From NCBI RefSeq assembly GCF_024362325.1, contig NZ_CP101497.1, positions 1,612,001 to 1,676,000 on the forward strand: a stretch of DNA of 64,000 nucleotides. Reading direction: 5' to 3'. Position 1 is the first letter of the stretch; every line of letters starts with the position of its first letter. The notes under the pieces are model-generated. The model worked only from the letters and a program-made list of their open reading frames with translations. It ran no database searches and was not told the origin of the DNA. This stretch comes from Microcella humidisoli. Lineage in GTDB: Bacteria; Actinomycetota; Actinomycetes; Actinomycetales; Microbacteriaceae. The position numbers were made by a program, and so were the translations under genes. This document shows, piece after piece, positions 11,222 through 19,155 of the stretch.

Positions 11222-12114
11222 CCGAACCGCACATCGTGTGCACCGACCTGGTGCGCATCTTCATCGCCCAGGGCGTCGAGGTGCAGGCGCTGCAGGGTCT
11301 CACCCTGCGCGTCGACCCCGGAGAGCTCACCGCCATCGTCGGCGCGAGCGGCTCGGGCAAGTCGACCCTGCTGACGATCCTGTCGGGGCTCGATGCCCCG
11401 ACCGCGGGCGCGGCGAGAGTCGCTGGCCACGACCTGCTGACCATGAGCGAGCGCGAGCGCGTGCTCTACCGGCGGCACACGGTCGGGTTCATCTGGCAGC
11501 AGACGAGCCGCAACCTCGTGCCGTACCTCAGTGCGGCCGACAACCTCGAGCTCGTGCTGTCGATCGGTGGATCACCGCGTCGGCAGCGCGCCGCACGCAC
11601 GGCCGAGCTGCTCGAGCTCGTCGGAGTCTCCGAGCTCGCCGATCGCCTGCCGGCGGAGCTCTCGGGCGGGCAGCAGCAGCGCGTCGCGATGGCTGTGGCG
11701 CTGGCCAACAATCCCACGGTGCTGCTCGCCGACGAGCCGACGGGCGAGCTCGATGACGACAGCACGGCCGATGTGCTCGAGGCCATGCGCACCGTCAACA
11801 GCGAGCTCGGGGTCACCACCCTCATCGTCACGCACGATGCGAGCGTCTCGCAGCACGTGCGCCGCACCGTGCAGATCCGCGACGGCCGCACAGCGACCGA
11901 GACGCTGCGCCGCACGGCCGTCGACGGCGGCGAGGTGCACGCCGAGGAGTTCGCAGTGCTCGACAAGGTCGGCCGGCTGCAGCTGCCGCAGGATTACGTC
12001 GATGCGCTCGGCCTGCGCGAGCGGGTGCGGCTGAGCCTGCAGCCCGAGCACGTCGAGGTGAGGCCGGGGCTCGACCCCGTCGCGCCGACCGCACCCACCG
12101 AGGAGCCATCATGA
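11218..12114 (+). CDS. ABC transporter ATP-binding protein with C-terminal AbrB-like domain
   Basis: This 298-residue ATPase is of the LolD/MacB/FtsE type: Walker A GASGSGKSTL, signature LSGGQQQR, Walker B LLADEPTGELD and a His-switch region IVTHD. After the ATPase core, a tail of about 55 residues contains FAVLDKVGRLQLPQDYVDAL followed by a strand-rich segment (from about residue 244). This matches the pattern of AbrB/SpoVT swapped-hairpin domains (V-D-x-x-G-R-I-x-L-P), usually DNA-binding. The tail could sense or regulate, or be only a dimerisation module. It starts in an ATGA overlap with the permease. Confidence 0.85.
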   Translation: MTEPHIVCTDLVRIFIAQGVEVQALQGLTLRVDPGELTAIVGASGSGKSTLLTILSGLDAPTAGAARVAGHDLLTMSERERVLYRRHTVGFIWQQTSRNLVPYLSAADNLELVLSIGGSPRRQRAARTAELLELVGVSELADRLPAELSGGQQQRVAMAVALANNPTVLLADEPTGELDDDSTADVLEAMRTVNSELGVTTLIVTHDASVSQHVRRTVQIRDGRTATETLRRTAVDGGEVHAEEFAVLDKVGRLQLPQDYVDALGLRERVRLSLQPEHVEVRPGLDPVAPTAPTEEPS

Positions 12115-12809
12115 GCGCGGTGCTCCAGACCACGGGCCTGAGCCGCGTATTCGGGTCGGGTGATCGGGCGGTCACCGCGCTCGACGACGTCGATCTGAGC
12201 ATCGACGCGGGCGAGCTCGTCGTGCTGCGGGGTCCGTCGGGATCGGGCAAGACGACTCTGCTCACGCTGCTGGGCGGGCTCGACGTGCCGACCGCGGGTC
12301 GCGTCGTCATCGACGGCACCGACTTGGGAACGCTGAGCGAGCCGGCGGCCGCTGATCTGCGTGCGCGGAGCATCGGATACGTCTTCCAGAGCTTCGGCCT
12401 GATCCCCGTGCTCTCGGCGGCGGAGAACATCGAGATCCCGCTCCGGATCCTGCGCACCCCCGCCGCGGAGCGCGAGGCGCGGGTGGCCGAGCTGCTGGAT
12501 CGGGTCGGTCTCAGCTCCCACAGCGAGCAGCGGCCGTACGAGCTCTCCGGCGGGCAGCAGCAGCGGGTCGGGATCGCGCGTGCGCTCGCCAACCGGCCGC
12601 GCATCCTGCTCGCCGACGAGCCCACCGGTCAGCTCGACAGCGGCACGGGAGCCTCGATGATGGACCTCATCGTCTCGGTCGTGCGCTCGGAGGGGGTCGC
12701 CGCACTCGTGTCGACCCACGACCCCGCCGTGGCGGCCCTCGCTGATCGCGTTCTCGAGCTGCATGACGGACGGCTCTCACGCCGTGGACGGCACGCCGCG
12801 CAGGTGTAG
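12111..12809 (+). CDS. ABC transporter ATP-binding protein, LolD/MacB type
   Basis: The 232-residue ATPase carries Walker A GPSGSGKTTL near residue 42, LSGGQQQR, LLADEPTGQLD and the STHD switch. It is the fourth gene of the FtsX operon and overlaps the preceding ATPase by four bases (ATGA). The pair of ATPases with the pair of permeases suggests a single heteromeric exporter or mechanotransmission complex at the cytoplasmic membrane. Unlike its neighbour it has no C-terminal extension. Confidence 0.88.
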   Translation: MSAVLQTTGLSRVFGSGDRAVTALDDVDLSIDAGELVVLRGPSGSGKTTLLTLLGGLDVPTAGRVVIDGTDLGTLSEPAAADLRARSIGYVFQSFGLIPVLSAAENIEIPLRILRTPAAEREARVAELLDRVGLSSHSEQRPYELSGGQQQRVGIARALANRPRILLADEPTGQLDSGTGASMMDLIVSVVRSEGVAALVSTHDPAVAALADRVLELHDGRLSRRGRHAAQV

Positions 12810-12857
12810 ATTCGGGTGCTGCACCGCGCTGCTGGTGCATTGACGAGGAGGACCACC

Positions 12858-13046
12858 ATGGCAGGCAAGGCAGTGCAGCAGGGTGCGACGTGGGGCTTCG
12901 CCGGCCTGCTCGCCTACATCGGCGCGGCGATCTACTTCATCAGCCAGAGCGACGGCAGCTTCGGCGGCGTCATCCTCGGTCTGCTGCAGGCGATCGTGTG
13001 GCCGGCCTACGCCGTCTACGGCGGGCTCAACGCCCTCGGCGTGTGA
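12858..13046 (+). CDS. small membrane protein, function unknown
   Basis: The 62-residue protein has two hydrophobic segments: residues 10-27 (TWGFAGLLAYIGAAIYFI) and 34-57 (GVILGLLQAIVWPAYAVYGG). The start at ATG 12858 follows a strong ribosome-binding site GAGGAGG at 12844-12850. Proteins of this kind are widespread in Actinobacteria and uncharacterised. The GTG start of the next gene lies four bases before the end of this frame, so the two are probably co-translated. Confidence 0.65.
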   Translation: MAGKAVQQGATWGFAGLLAYIGAAIYFISQSDGSFGGVILGLLQAIVWPAYAVYGGLNALGV

Positions 13047-13582
13047 GCACGACCCGCTTCGGAACCCTCGAGCTCGCCCCCGCCGCCGAGCACCCCGAGC
13101 TGCTCGCGGCGCCCGTGCGCGACTTCCTCGCCGCGCACCCTGACGAGCGCGTGCTCGTCGGCGCGATCGACGCCGTGCTCGCCGACACGGCCGCGTTCTG
13201 CGCGCGCTACGAGGTCGACCCGTCGCAGGGCGCGAACTGCGTCGTCGTCGAAGCGAGGCGCGGTGAGACCCGCACGCTCGTCGCCTGCATGATCCTCGGC
13301 AGCGATCGCATCGATGTGAACGGGGCGGTGCGCCGGATGCTCGACGCACGCCGCGCATCCTTCGCGCCGCTCGATGCCGTGATCGAGGCGACCGGCATGC
13401 AGTACGGCGGCGTGACCCCGCTCGGCCTGCCGGCCGAGTGGGCGATCCTCGTGGACGAGGCCGTCGCGGCGAGCGGGCCGCTCATCGTGGGGGCGGGCAT
13501 CCGCGGGGCGAAGCTGCTCGTGACGGGTGAGTACCTCGCCGGGCTGCCGGGGGCGCGGGTCGCGCCCATCGCGCAGCGCTGA
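13043..13582 (+). CDS. YbaK/EbsC-family aminoacyl-tRNA deacylase-like protein
   Basis: The 179-residue protein fits the YbaK/ProX domain: a hydrophobic strand NCVVVEAR, then TLVACMILGSDRIDVNGAVRRML, and the C-terminal GGVTPLGLPAEWAILVDEAV and IVGAGIRGAKLLVT segments. Family members hydrolyse mischarged aminoacyl-tRNAs such as Cys- or Ala-tRNA(Pro), in the cytoplasm. The usual catalytic Lys of YbaK is not obvious here, so activity is unproven. The GTG start at 13043 overlaps the preceding small membrane protein gene. Confidence 0.8.
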   Translation: MSTTRFGTLELAPAAEHPELLAAPVRDFLAAHPDERVLVGAIDAVLADTAAFCARYEVDPSQGANCVVVEARRGETRTLVACMILGSDRIDVNGAVRRMLDARRASFAPLDAVIEATGMQYGGVTPLGLPAEWAILVDEAVAASGPLIVGAGIRGAKLLVTGEYLAGLPGARVAPIAQR

Positions 13583-13597
13583 CCGCGCCGCGCGCGC

Positions 13598-14158
13598 TCA
13601 GTGCGCGAACACCACCTTGAGCACCACGACGACCGCGCTCAGCAGGGCGAGCAGCATGCCGCCCGAGAGCGTGCGCCAGGTGGGTCGTCGGCCGCTGAGC
13701 CGTTCGACGATGAAGCCGATGAGGGCGAGCCGGCCGACGACCCACACGGCAGCCGTCAGCTGCGCGAGCTGCGTCGGAATGAAGCTGAACGTGGCGATGA
13801 AGAGGATGACGGCCGGAACGAAGCCCGAGACGAGGATCGGCAGCGCGTCGCGGATCTCGTGGGCCATGTGCGGGCGGTGCTCGCCGTGCCCGCGGCCCAG
13901 CTGCTGGCCGACATCGTGGGCGAGGATGTGCGCGCTGTAGGTCGTGAGGGCGGTCACGGTCACGAGCAGGGCCGCCTCGCCGCCGACGATCGACTTGCCG
14001 GTGGCGATCACGATCGCCGTGAGCACGAGGATGTTGCCGTAGACGTACGCCGCCAGTCGGACGCGCAGGCGTTCGACGCTGAGCGGCTCGCCCGAACGGG
14101 CGATCATCCAGCCCGGCATGCGCGGAACGGGCGCCGCGACCTGCTCGTCGGCCGTCAT
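13598..14158 (-). CDS. predicted integral membrane protein, function unknown
   Basis: The 186-residue protein has about four transmembrane helices: residues 35-55 (AAYVYGNILVLTAIVIATG), 62-80, 105-125 (LPILVSGFVPAVILFIATFS) and 163-184. Between helices two and three is a His-rich cytoplasmic or external loop (AHDVGQQLGRGHGEHRPHMAHE) that might bind metal. I do not recognise the family. The start follows TAGCGT at six bases (leaderless). It converges on the YbaK-like gene with 15 bases between the stops. Confidence 0.65.
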   Translation of the reverse strand: MTADEQVAAPVPRMPGWMIARSGEPLSVERLRVRLAAYVYGNILVLTAIVIATGKSIVGGEAALLVTVTALTTYSAHILAHDVGQQLGRGHGEHRPHMAHEIRDALPILVSGFVPAVILFIATFSFIPTQLAQLTAAVWVVGRLALIGFIVERLSGRRPTWRTLSGGMLLALLSAVVVVLKVVFAH

Positions 14159-14170
14159 CGCGGCACGCTA
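14159..14170 (-). promoter_or_regulatory. leaderless -10 element (TAGCGT, N6, ATG)
   Basis: On the minus strand TAGCGT (14165-14170) is six bases before the ATG whose first base is 14158. It overlaps the end of the Dabb gene. Confidence 0.45.
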
Positions 14171-14467
14171 GACCGAGTAGTCGACGACCGCGCGGTCGGT
14201 GATCACGCTCGCGATGTAGGCGGCGGCTTCCTTGTGCGCGGGGTGCGCCTGGTAGGCCTCGAGGGCCGCGTTGTCGTCGTGCTCGGAGACGAGCGCGACA
14301 TCCCAGTGCCCATCGACGAGGCCGAGGTCGCGGTCGACGCGGATGCTCTGGATGCCCGCGATCTGCGTCTCGAGCGCTTCGAGCCGCTCGGCGATGCCGT
14401 GGGCGTCGTCGCGGCGCTGGGCGTCGTCGGTGGCGGCCAGGCGGAACAGCACGATGTGGCGGATCAT
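14168..14467 (-). CDS. Dabb (stress-responsive A/B barrel) domain protein
   Basis: The 99-residue protein opens with MIRHIVLFRL, the typical first strand of the dimeric alpha/beta-barrel Dabb family, and contains WDVALVSEHDDNAALEAYQAHPAH, the second conserved block. Dabb proteins form small dimeric barrels; some bind aromatic compounds or act as cyclases or decarboxylases, but most bacterial members have no assigned role. It reads divergently from the DUF389 gene, and a TATAGT -10 stands six bases before its ATG. Confidence 0.85.
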   Translation of the reverse strand: MIRHIVLFRLAATDDAQRRDDAHGIAERLEALETQIAGIQSIRVDRDLGLVDGHWDVALVSEHDDNAALEAYQAHPAHKEAAAYIASVITDRAVVDYSV

Positions 14468-14479
14468 GCTCTCACTATA
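14468..14479 (-). promoter_or_regulatory. leaderless -10 element (TATAGT, N6, ATG)
   Basis: TATAGT on the minus strand (14474-14479) is six bases upstream of the Dabb ATG. It is one of the best -10 matches in the window. Confidence 0.5.
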
Positions 14480-14506
14480 GGGATGGTCGCGGGGCCGCGC
14501 GGGGGC

Positions 14507-14518
14507 TAGATTCGCGCC
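14507..14518 (+). promoter_or_regulatory. leaderless -10 element (TAGATT, N6, ATG)
   Basis: TAGATT at 14507-14512 is six bases before the DUF389 ATG at 14519. Confidence 0.45.
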
Positions 14519-15514
14519 ATGGAGTCGAGATTCGCCACCCCCGTCGACATGCGCGCATCCGTGTTCTTCGACGGACCCGAGGCGCCCGCCCGGTACTCGC
14601 GGTTCTGGATGCTGCTGGTGCTGTCATCGATCATCGCCTCGGCGGGCGTCGTGGCCGATTCGACGGCCGCCGTCATCGGCGCGATGATCGTCGCGCCCCT
14701 GCTCGGGCCTATCCAGGGGACGATGCTCGCGACGGTGCTCGGCGATCGGGCGAACCTCATCCGCTCTCTGCTGCTCGTCGTGGCGGGGGCTGCGGTGGCC
14801 GTCGCGATCGGCTTCGCGATCGGGCTCACGGTGACGGGCGACGTCGTCACGGCGACGAACTCGCAAGTGGCGGGGCGCGTGAGCCCCCGGCTCATCGACC
14901 TGCTCGCCGCGCTCGGCACGGGGGTCGTCGGATCGGTCGCGCTCGTGCGCCGCGACATCTCCGACACCCTGCCGGGGGTCGCGATCGCGATCTCGCTCGT
15001 GCCGCCGCTGACCGTCGTGGGGCTCACCCTCGAGGCTGGCGCTGTCGACGAGGCCTTCGGGGCTCTGCTGCTGTTCGTCACGAACGTCGTGGCGATCATC
15101 GCGACGGGCATCGTGGTCATGTCGTTCTACGGGGTGAACAAGCTCAGCGCTGTGGGCGCCGACGCCGTGGCGGCGGGCGGCTCTCGGGCGGCGAGCCTGC
15201 GCAAGCCCGCGGTGCTGCTCATCTCGATGCTCATCATCATCGGCATCCCGCTCTCGCTGACAAGCGTCGAGATCGGCGCCAAGTCGATCATCGAACGAGC
15301 GGTGATCGAGGTCATCGACGACTGGAGCGGCGACGCCGGCTGGCGCGTGCAGAACATCGACTACAGCGGCGCGGAACTCACCATCCACCTCGAAGGGCCC
15401 CTGCCGGTGCCCGACACCGCATCGCTCGAGACGGCGCTGGCCGACCGCGGCGTCGACCCCCAGCTGGTCACGGTCGTGCTGACGCCGGTCTACGAGGTCG
15501 AGCTCGGTTCGTGA
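14519..15514 (+). CDS. DUF389 integral membrane protein
   Basis: The 331-residue protein begins its membrane part at about residue 27 (YSRFWMLLVLSSIIASAGVVADSTAAVIGAMIVAPLLGPI), the hallmark of the DUF389/TIGR00341 family, followed by about five further helices to residue 250 and a soluble C-terminal alpha/beta domain. The family's role is unknown; the conserved V-x-A-M-x-x-A-P-L-x-G-P motif in the first helices is intact. The following racemase starts in a GTGA overlap with the stop, so the two are co-translated, though no functional link is known. Confidence 0.85.
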   Translation: MESRFATPVDMRASVFFDGPEAPARYSRFWMLLVLSSIIASAGVVADSTAAVIGAMIVAPLLGPIQGTMLATVLGDRANLIRSLLLVVAGAAVAVAIGFAIGLTVTGDVVTATNSQVAGRVSPRLIDLLAALGTGVVGSVALVRRDISDTLPGVAIAISLVPPLTVVGLTLEAGAVDEAFGALLLFVTNVVAIIATGIVVMSFYGVNKLSAVGADAVAAGGSRAASLRKPAVLLISMLIIIGIPLSLTSVEIGAKSIIERAVIEVIDDWSGDAGWRVQNIDYSGAELTIHLEGPLPVPDTASLETALADRGVDPQLVTVVLTPVYEVELGS

Positions 15515-16236
15515 GCGCTGGCGCGATGCGACGCATCGGTTTGCTCGGTGGCATGAGCTGGCAGAGCTCGGCGCTCTACTACTCGCTCATCAACGACGGC
15601 ACCGCCAAGCGGCTCGGCGGGGTGCACTCGGCCGACGTCGTCATGATCTCGGTCGACTTCGCCGAGGTCGAGCAGTTGCAGGCCGCGGGCGAGTGGGAAC
15701 GCGCCGGTGAGTTGCTCGCGCGCGAGGCGCGTGCTCTGGAGGTGGCCGGCGCTGAGGTGATCGTGCTCTGCACCAACACCATGCATATCGTCGCACCGGC
15801 GATCGAGGCCGCGGTGAGCATCCCGTTGCTGCATCTCGCTGACGTCACGGCCGAGGCGGTCATGGCCGCCGGCCTCACCCGCGTCGGACTGCTCGGGACG
15901 CGGTTCACTATGCAGCAAGCGTTCTATCGCGAGCGTGTGGAGGCCCATGGGATCGAGGTTCTCGTGCCTGATCTCGACGACCAGGCCGTCGTGCACCGGG
16001 TCATCTACGACGAGCTTGTCCGCGGCGTCGTGAGCGACGATTCGCGCGCGGAGTACGAGCAGATCATCGAACGATTCGTCGAACGGGGTGCTCAGGGGGT
16101 CGTGCTGGGCTGCACCGAGATTGAGTTGCTCATCGATGCGCGCCACGTCGGCATTCCGCTCTTCGCCACCACGAGCCTGCACGCTCAGGCGGCGGTCGAC
16201 TGGGCGCTGAGTAACAGTTCTCTAACCGCCCGCTGA
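15511..16236 (+). CDS. aspartate/glutamate racemase family protein
   Basis: The 241-residue cytoplasmic enzyme has the paired cysteines of cofactor-independent racemases: Cys87 in IVLCTNTMH and Cys201 in VLGCTEIELL. The N-terminal IGLLGGMSWQSSALYY is typical of the YgeA-like amino-acid racemase subgroup. It would interconvert L- and D-forms of an amino acid such as aspartate; the substrate is inferred. The GTG at 15511 overlaps the DUF389 stop; an internal ATG at 15526 directly before the first strand (MRRIGLLGG) is an alternative start. Confidence 0.85.
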   Translation: MSAGAMRRIGLLGGMSWQSSALYYSLINDGTAKRLGGVHSADVVMISVDFAEVEQLQAAGEWERAGELLAREARALEVAGAEVIVLCTNTMHIVAPAIEAAVSIPLLHLADVTAEAVMAAGLTRVGLLGTRFTMQQAFYRERVEAHGIEVLVPDLDDQAVVHRVIYDELVRGVVSDDSRAEYEQIIERFVERGAQGVVLGCTEIELLIDARHVGIPLFATTSLHAQAAVDWALSNSSLTAR

Positions 16237-16275
16237 GCCCCCTCAGCGCGCTGGGTCGTTATGCCCGTGGACTCG

Positions 16276-16332
16276 CTTCCAGAAGCGCGGACTTCTGCGA
16301 ATACGCGTCACGATGTTCCGCGCTTCTGGAAG
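16276..16332. repeat. perfect 16-bp inverted repeat with 25-base loop
   Basis: CTTCCAGAAGCGCGGA (16276-16291) is repeated in inverse orientation at 16317-16332. It lies between the racemase stop and sufS, in a 211-base gap. It has no T tract, so it may be a bidirectional attenuator or terminator, a protein-binding site or a small repeat element. Confidence 0.6.
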
Positions 16333-16435
16333 TCTCGCGGGCCACCGAACGCAGGGGGCAGGGCTGAGCACGAGACGGAGCGGTGTTGCCAGCATGGCGG
16401 TGTTCCGCGCGAAGCACGCAGCGAGCCGCACGGCA

Positions 16436-16447
16436 TACCCTGGAGGG
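16436..16447 (+). promoter_or_regulatory. -10-like element (TACCCT, N6, GTG) before sufS
   Basis: TACCCT at 16436-16441 is six bases from the GTG at 16448. The intervening GGAGGG could instead serve as a ribosome-binding site, so both readings support the same start. Confidence 0.35.
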
Positions 16448-17755
16448 GTGACCGCCGCACCCCTGACCTCTGCCGAGCTCGAGGGCGTGCGCGCGCAGTT
16501 CCCGATCCTCGCGCGGCAGGTGAACGGGCATCCGCTCGCCTACCTCGACTCGGCCGCGACGGCGCAGAAGCCGCTGCGCGTCATCGAGGCCGAGAGCGCG
16601 TTCTATCGCGAGTCGAACGCGGCCGTGCATCGCGGAGCCCACACGCTCGCGGGCGAGGCGACCGAGCTGTACGAGGATGCCCGCCGCACGATCGCCGCCC
16701 TCCTCGCGGTCGACGAGAACGAGGTCGTGTTCACGAGCCACGCCACCGAGGCGCTCAACCTCGTCGCCTACGCCCTCGGCACGGCGAGCCTCGGCCGCGG
16801 CGCCGGGGCGAGCGCCGCGGCGGCTCCTTATGGATTGCACGCGGGCGACGAGATCGTCGTGACCGAGCTTGAGCACCACGCCAACCTCATTCCGTGGCAA
16901 GAGCTCGCGGCCCGCACGGGAGCGACCCTGCGCTTCATCCCCGTGCTCGACGACGGCGCGCTCGACCTCGATGCCGCCGCCACGATCATCGGCGAGCGCA
17001 CGCGCGTGCTCGCGCTCACGCACGTCTCGAACGTCACGGGCGGCGTGACCCCGCTCGAGCACCTCGTGCCGCTTGCGCGCGCCGTCGGCGCGCTCGTCGT
17101 GCTCGACGCCTGCCAGTCGGCCCCGCACCTCACCCTGCACCCGCGCGAGCTCGACGTCGACATCGCCGTGTTCAGCGGTCACAAGCTCTACGGGCCGACG
17201 GGCATCGGCGTGCTCTACGGACGCGCGGCCCTGCTCGACGCGCTGCCGCCGTTCCTCTACGGCGGGTCGATGATCACGACCGTGACGATGGAGCGTGCCG
17301 AGTACCTGCCCGCGCCGCAGCGCTTCGAACCCGGCACGCCGCGCATCGCCCAGGCCATCGGGCTCGCTGAGGCCGTGCGCTTCGTCACCGAGATCGGCCT
17401 CGACCGCATCGCGGTGACCGAGCACGCCCTCACCGAACGGATGCTCGCGGGCCTTGCGCGCATCCCGCACGTTCGCGTGCTCGGGGCCGAGAACCCCGCG
17501 CCGCGCGTCGGCCTCGCGAGCATCGTCGTCGACGACGTGCACGCGCACGACGCCGGTCAGGTGCTCGACGAGGCCGGCATCGCCGCGCGCGTCGGCCACC
17601 ACTGCGCGCAACCCCTACATCGCCGCTTCGGCGTCACGGCGAGCCTGCGCCTGAGTCTCGGCGTGCACTCGACGGCCGACGAGGTCGACCGGGCGCTCGA
17701 GGCCGTGGCGAGCATCCGCCCATTCTTCGGGTTCACGGAAGGAGCGCCGGCGTGA
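16448..17755 (+). CDS. sufS: cysteine desulfurase SufS
   Basis: The 435-residue PLP enzyme takes sulfur from cysteine as a persulfide for Fe-S cluster assembly. The PLP lysine is Lys246 in FSGHKLYGPTGIG, and the catalytic cysteine is Cys386 in VGHHCAQPLHRRFG, the SufS-type active-site loop. Length and motifs match type II desulfurases. It overlaps sufU by four bases (GTGA), so persulfide donor and acceptor are made together. There are no sufBCD genes in this window. The start is GTG 16448; the frame is open further upstream but without family similarity. Confidence 0.93.
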   Translation: MTAAPLTSAELEGVRAQFPILARQVNGHPLAYLDSAATAQKPLRVIEAESAFYRESNAAVHRGAHTLAGEATELYEDARRTIAALLAVDENEVVFTSHATEALNLVAYALGTASLGRGAGASAAAAPYGLHAGDEIVVTELEHHANLIPWQELAARTGATLRFIPVLDDGALDLDAAATIIGERTRVLALTHVSNVTGGVTPLEHLVPLARAVGALVVLDACQSAPHLTLHPRELDVDIAVFSGHKLYGPTGIGVLYGRAALLDALPPFLYGGSMITTVTMERAEYLPAPQRFEPGTPRIAQAIGLAEAVRFVTEIGLDRIAVTEHALTERMLAGLARIPHVRVLGAENPAPRVGLASIVVDDVHAHDAGQVLDEAGIAARVGHHCAQPLHRRFGVTASLRLSLGVHSTADEVDRALEAVASIRPFFGFTEGAPA

Positions 17756-18222
17756 GCGGCCTCGAGCAGCTGTACCAGCAGATCATCATCGACCACTCCA
17801 AGCACCCGCACGGCGTCGGCCTGGCCGCGGGGGAGGAGACGAGCCACCAGCGCAACCCCGTGTGCGGCGACGAGATCACGCTCGCGCTGCGCTGGGATGC
17901 CGCGGGCGAGCGCGTCGAGGCCGTCGCATGGGAGGGCTCGGGCTGCTCGATCTCGCAGGCGAGCGCCTCGCTGCTCGCGACCCTCGCCGAGGAGTCGGCC
18001 GAGGAGAGCGCCGCGTGGACGCCCGCCGAGCTGACGGCGCTCATCGAGGAGTTCCGCGAGGCGCTGCGCTCGCGCGGGGCCATGCCGCTCGACGAGGAGC
18101 GCTTCGGCGACGCGGCCGCCCTCAGCGGGGTCTCGAAGTATGTCGCGCGCGTCAAGTGCGCGATGCTCGCCTGGGTCGCCGCGGAAGACCTGCTGCAGCG
18201 CCGCGAGGGCTCGGCCGGCTAG
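17752..18222 (+). CDS. sufU: SufU, zinc-dependent sulfurtransferase/Fe-S assembly protein
   Basis: The 156-residue protein is the partner of SufS. The three conserved cysteines are Cys38 (NPVCGDE, followed by Asp40), Cys65 (GSGCSIS) and Cys136 (RVKCAMLAW), which with the Asp bind zinc; the metal promotes transfer of the persulfide from SufS. The region between Cys65 and Cys136 carries the insertion that separates SufU from scaffold IscU. It is translated from a GTG overlapping the sufS stop. Confidence 0.93.
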   Translation: MSGLEQLYQQIIIDHSKHPHGVGLAAGEETSHQRNPVCGDEITLALRWDAAGERVEAVAWEGSGCSISQASASLLATLAEESAEESAAWTPAELTALIEEFREALRSRGAMPLDEERFGDAAALSGVSKYVARVKCAMLAWVAAEDLLQRREGSAG

Positions 18223-18235
18223 GCCCGCTCGAGCA

Positions 18236-18670
18236 CTACGCCCTTTCGAGAACCCAGAGCGGAATCTGCCGCTCAGTCTTCAGCTGGTAGCTGGCGTAGT
18301 CGGGCCAGTTCTCGCACGCCCGCTCCCACCAGGTGACGCGCTCGTCACCCTCGAGCAGGCGCGCGCGGTAGTCGTGCTTCTCGGCCATGTCCTGCAGCTC
18401 GCACAGCGGGTGGGCCATGAGGTTGTGGTGCCAGACCGGGTTCTCGGGCGCACCGCCCTTCGAGGCGACGACGACGTAGTCGCCGTCGTGCTCGACGCGC
18501 ATGAGGGCCGTCTTGCGCAGCATCCCGGTCTTCGCGCCCAGGGTCGTGAGCACGATGATGCGGCGACCCCGCAGGTCATTGCCCTCGACGCCGTTCGTGC
18601 GCTCGTAGAGCTCGGCCTGCTCACGGGCCCAGTCGGAGGTGCTCGGTGCGTATTCCCCTGTCAGCGGCAT
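18236..18670 (-). CDS. deazaflavin (F420)-dependent nitroreductase-family protein
   Basis: The 144-residue protein has the DUF385/Ddn-like split-barrel layout: [25 protein letters not shown] followed by [24 protein letters not shown], the segment that contacts the deazaflavin. Members use F420H2 (some bind other flavins or biliverdin) to reduce quinones or nitro compounds. The start is supported by TACGCT six bases upstream. It converges on sufU with 13 bases between the stops. The cofactor is inferred from family knowledge. Confidence 0.88.
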   Translation of the reverse strand: MPLTGEYAPSTSDWAREQAELYERTNGVEGNDLRGRRIIVLTTLGAKTGMLRKTALMRVEHDGDYVVVASKGGAPENPVWHHNLMAHPLCELQDMAEKHDYRARLLEGDERVTWWERACENWPDYASYQLKTERQIPLWVLERA

Positions 18671-18682
18671 GGCTCGAGCGTA
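18671..18682 (-). promoter_or_regulatory. leaderless -10 element (TACGCT, N6, ATG)
   Basis: TACGCT on the minus strand (18677-18682) is six bases before the ATG whose first base is 18670. Confidence 0.45.
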
Positions 18683-18742
18683 TCCGGCGGTTCGTGCTGA
18701 CGCGGCTTGGCGTGTCGCGGCCGCCCGGCGTAGTGTCGGCGC

Positions 18743-18758
18743 TCGAACGTATGTTCGA
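18743..18758. promoter_or_regulatory. perfect LexA/SOS box
   Basis: TCGAACGTATGTTCGA is an exact match to the actinobacterial SOS box TCGAAC-N4-GTTCGA. It is 61 bases upstream of the GTG at 18820 and 72 bases beyond the start of the divergent deazaflavin-enzyme gene, whose own -10 lies at 18677-18682. It would place one or both under LexA repression. Confidence 0.85.
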
Positions 18759-18819
18759 GTGAACCCCGTCAGACCAGCGCCGGGCCGGAGCGCGCGCGAC
18801 CCCTGAATGCGAGACAGCC

Positions 18820-19155
18820 GTGCCGGCCCGTGCCTCCTCTCTCCCTGACCCCTCGGCTCCTGACGAGAGCCCTGCCGACCCGGTCGCGATCGTGTGGGCC
18901 GACCCCGACGGCCGCCCCATGCGGCTCGTCTGGGCCGGGGCCCGCTGGCGCGTCACCGACCGCCCGACCGTCATCACCGAGCCCGTCTCGTGGTGGCGCC
19001 GCCTCGACGTGGATGCTCAGGCCCTCGCCGTGGCTCCCCGCACCTGCACCGGCTGGCGCTTCCAGGCCACGGCAGACGATGGGCGCAGCTGCGTGCTCGA
19101 CGTGCGCGACGAGGGGGATCCGGCCCGCTGGTTCGTCGTGAAGGTCTACGAGTGA
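18820..19155 (+). CDS. small Trp-rich protein with an upstream SOS box (DUF6504-like)
   Basis: The 111-residue soluble protein is rich in Trp and Arg; its recognisable core is [18 protein letters not shown] and a C-terminal WFVVKVYE. It resembles short actinobacterial proteins (DUF6504) that I associate with SOS mutasome genes such as imuB and dnaE2, but that association is from memory and uncertain. The perfect LexA box upstream fits a DNA-damage role. The first 20 residues are proline-rich and may not be translated; GTG 18820 is the only start near the box. Its end overlaps the DUF4349 gene on the other strand by ten bases. Confidence 0.6.
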   Translation: MPARASSLPDPSAPDESPADPVAIVWADPDGRPMRLVWAGARWRVTDRPTVITEPVSWWRRLDVDAQALAVAPRTCTGWRFQATADDGRSCVLDVRDEGDPARWFVVKVYE

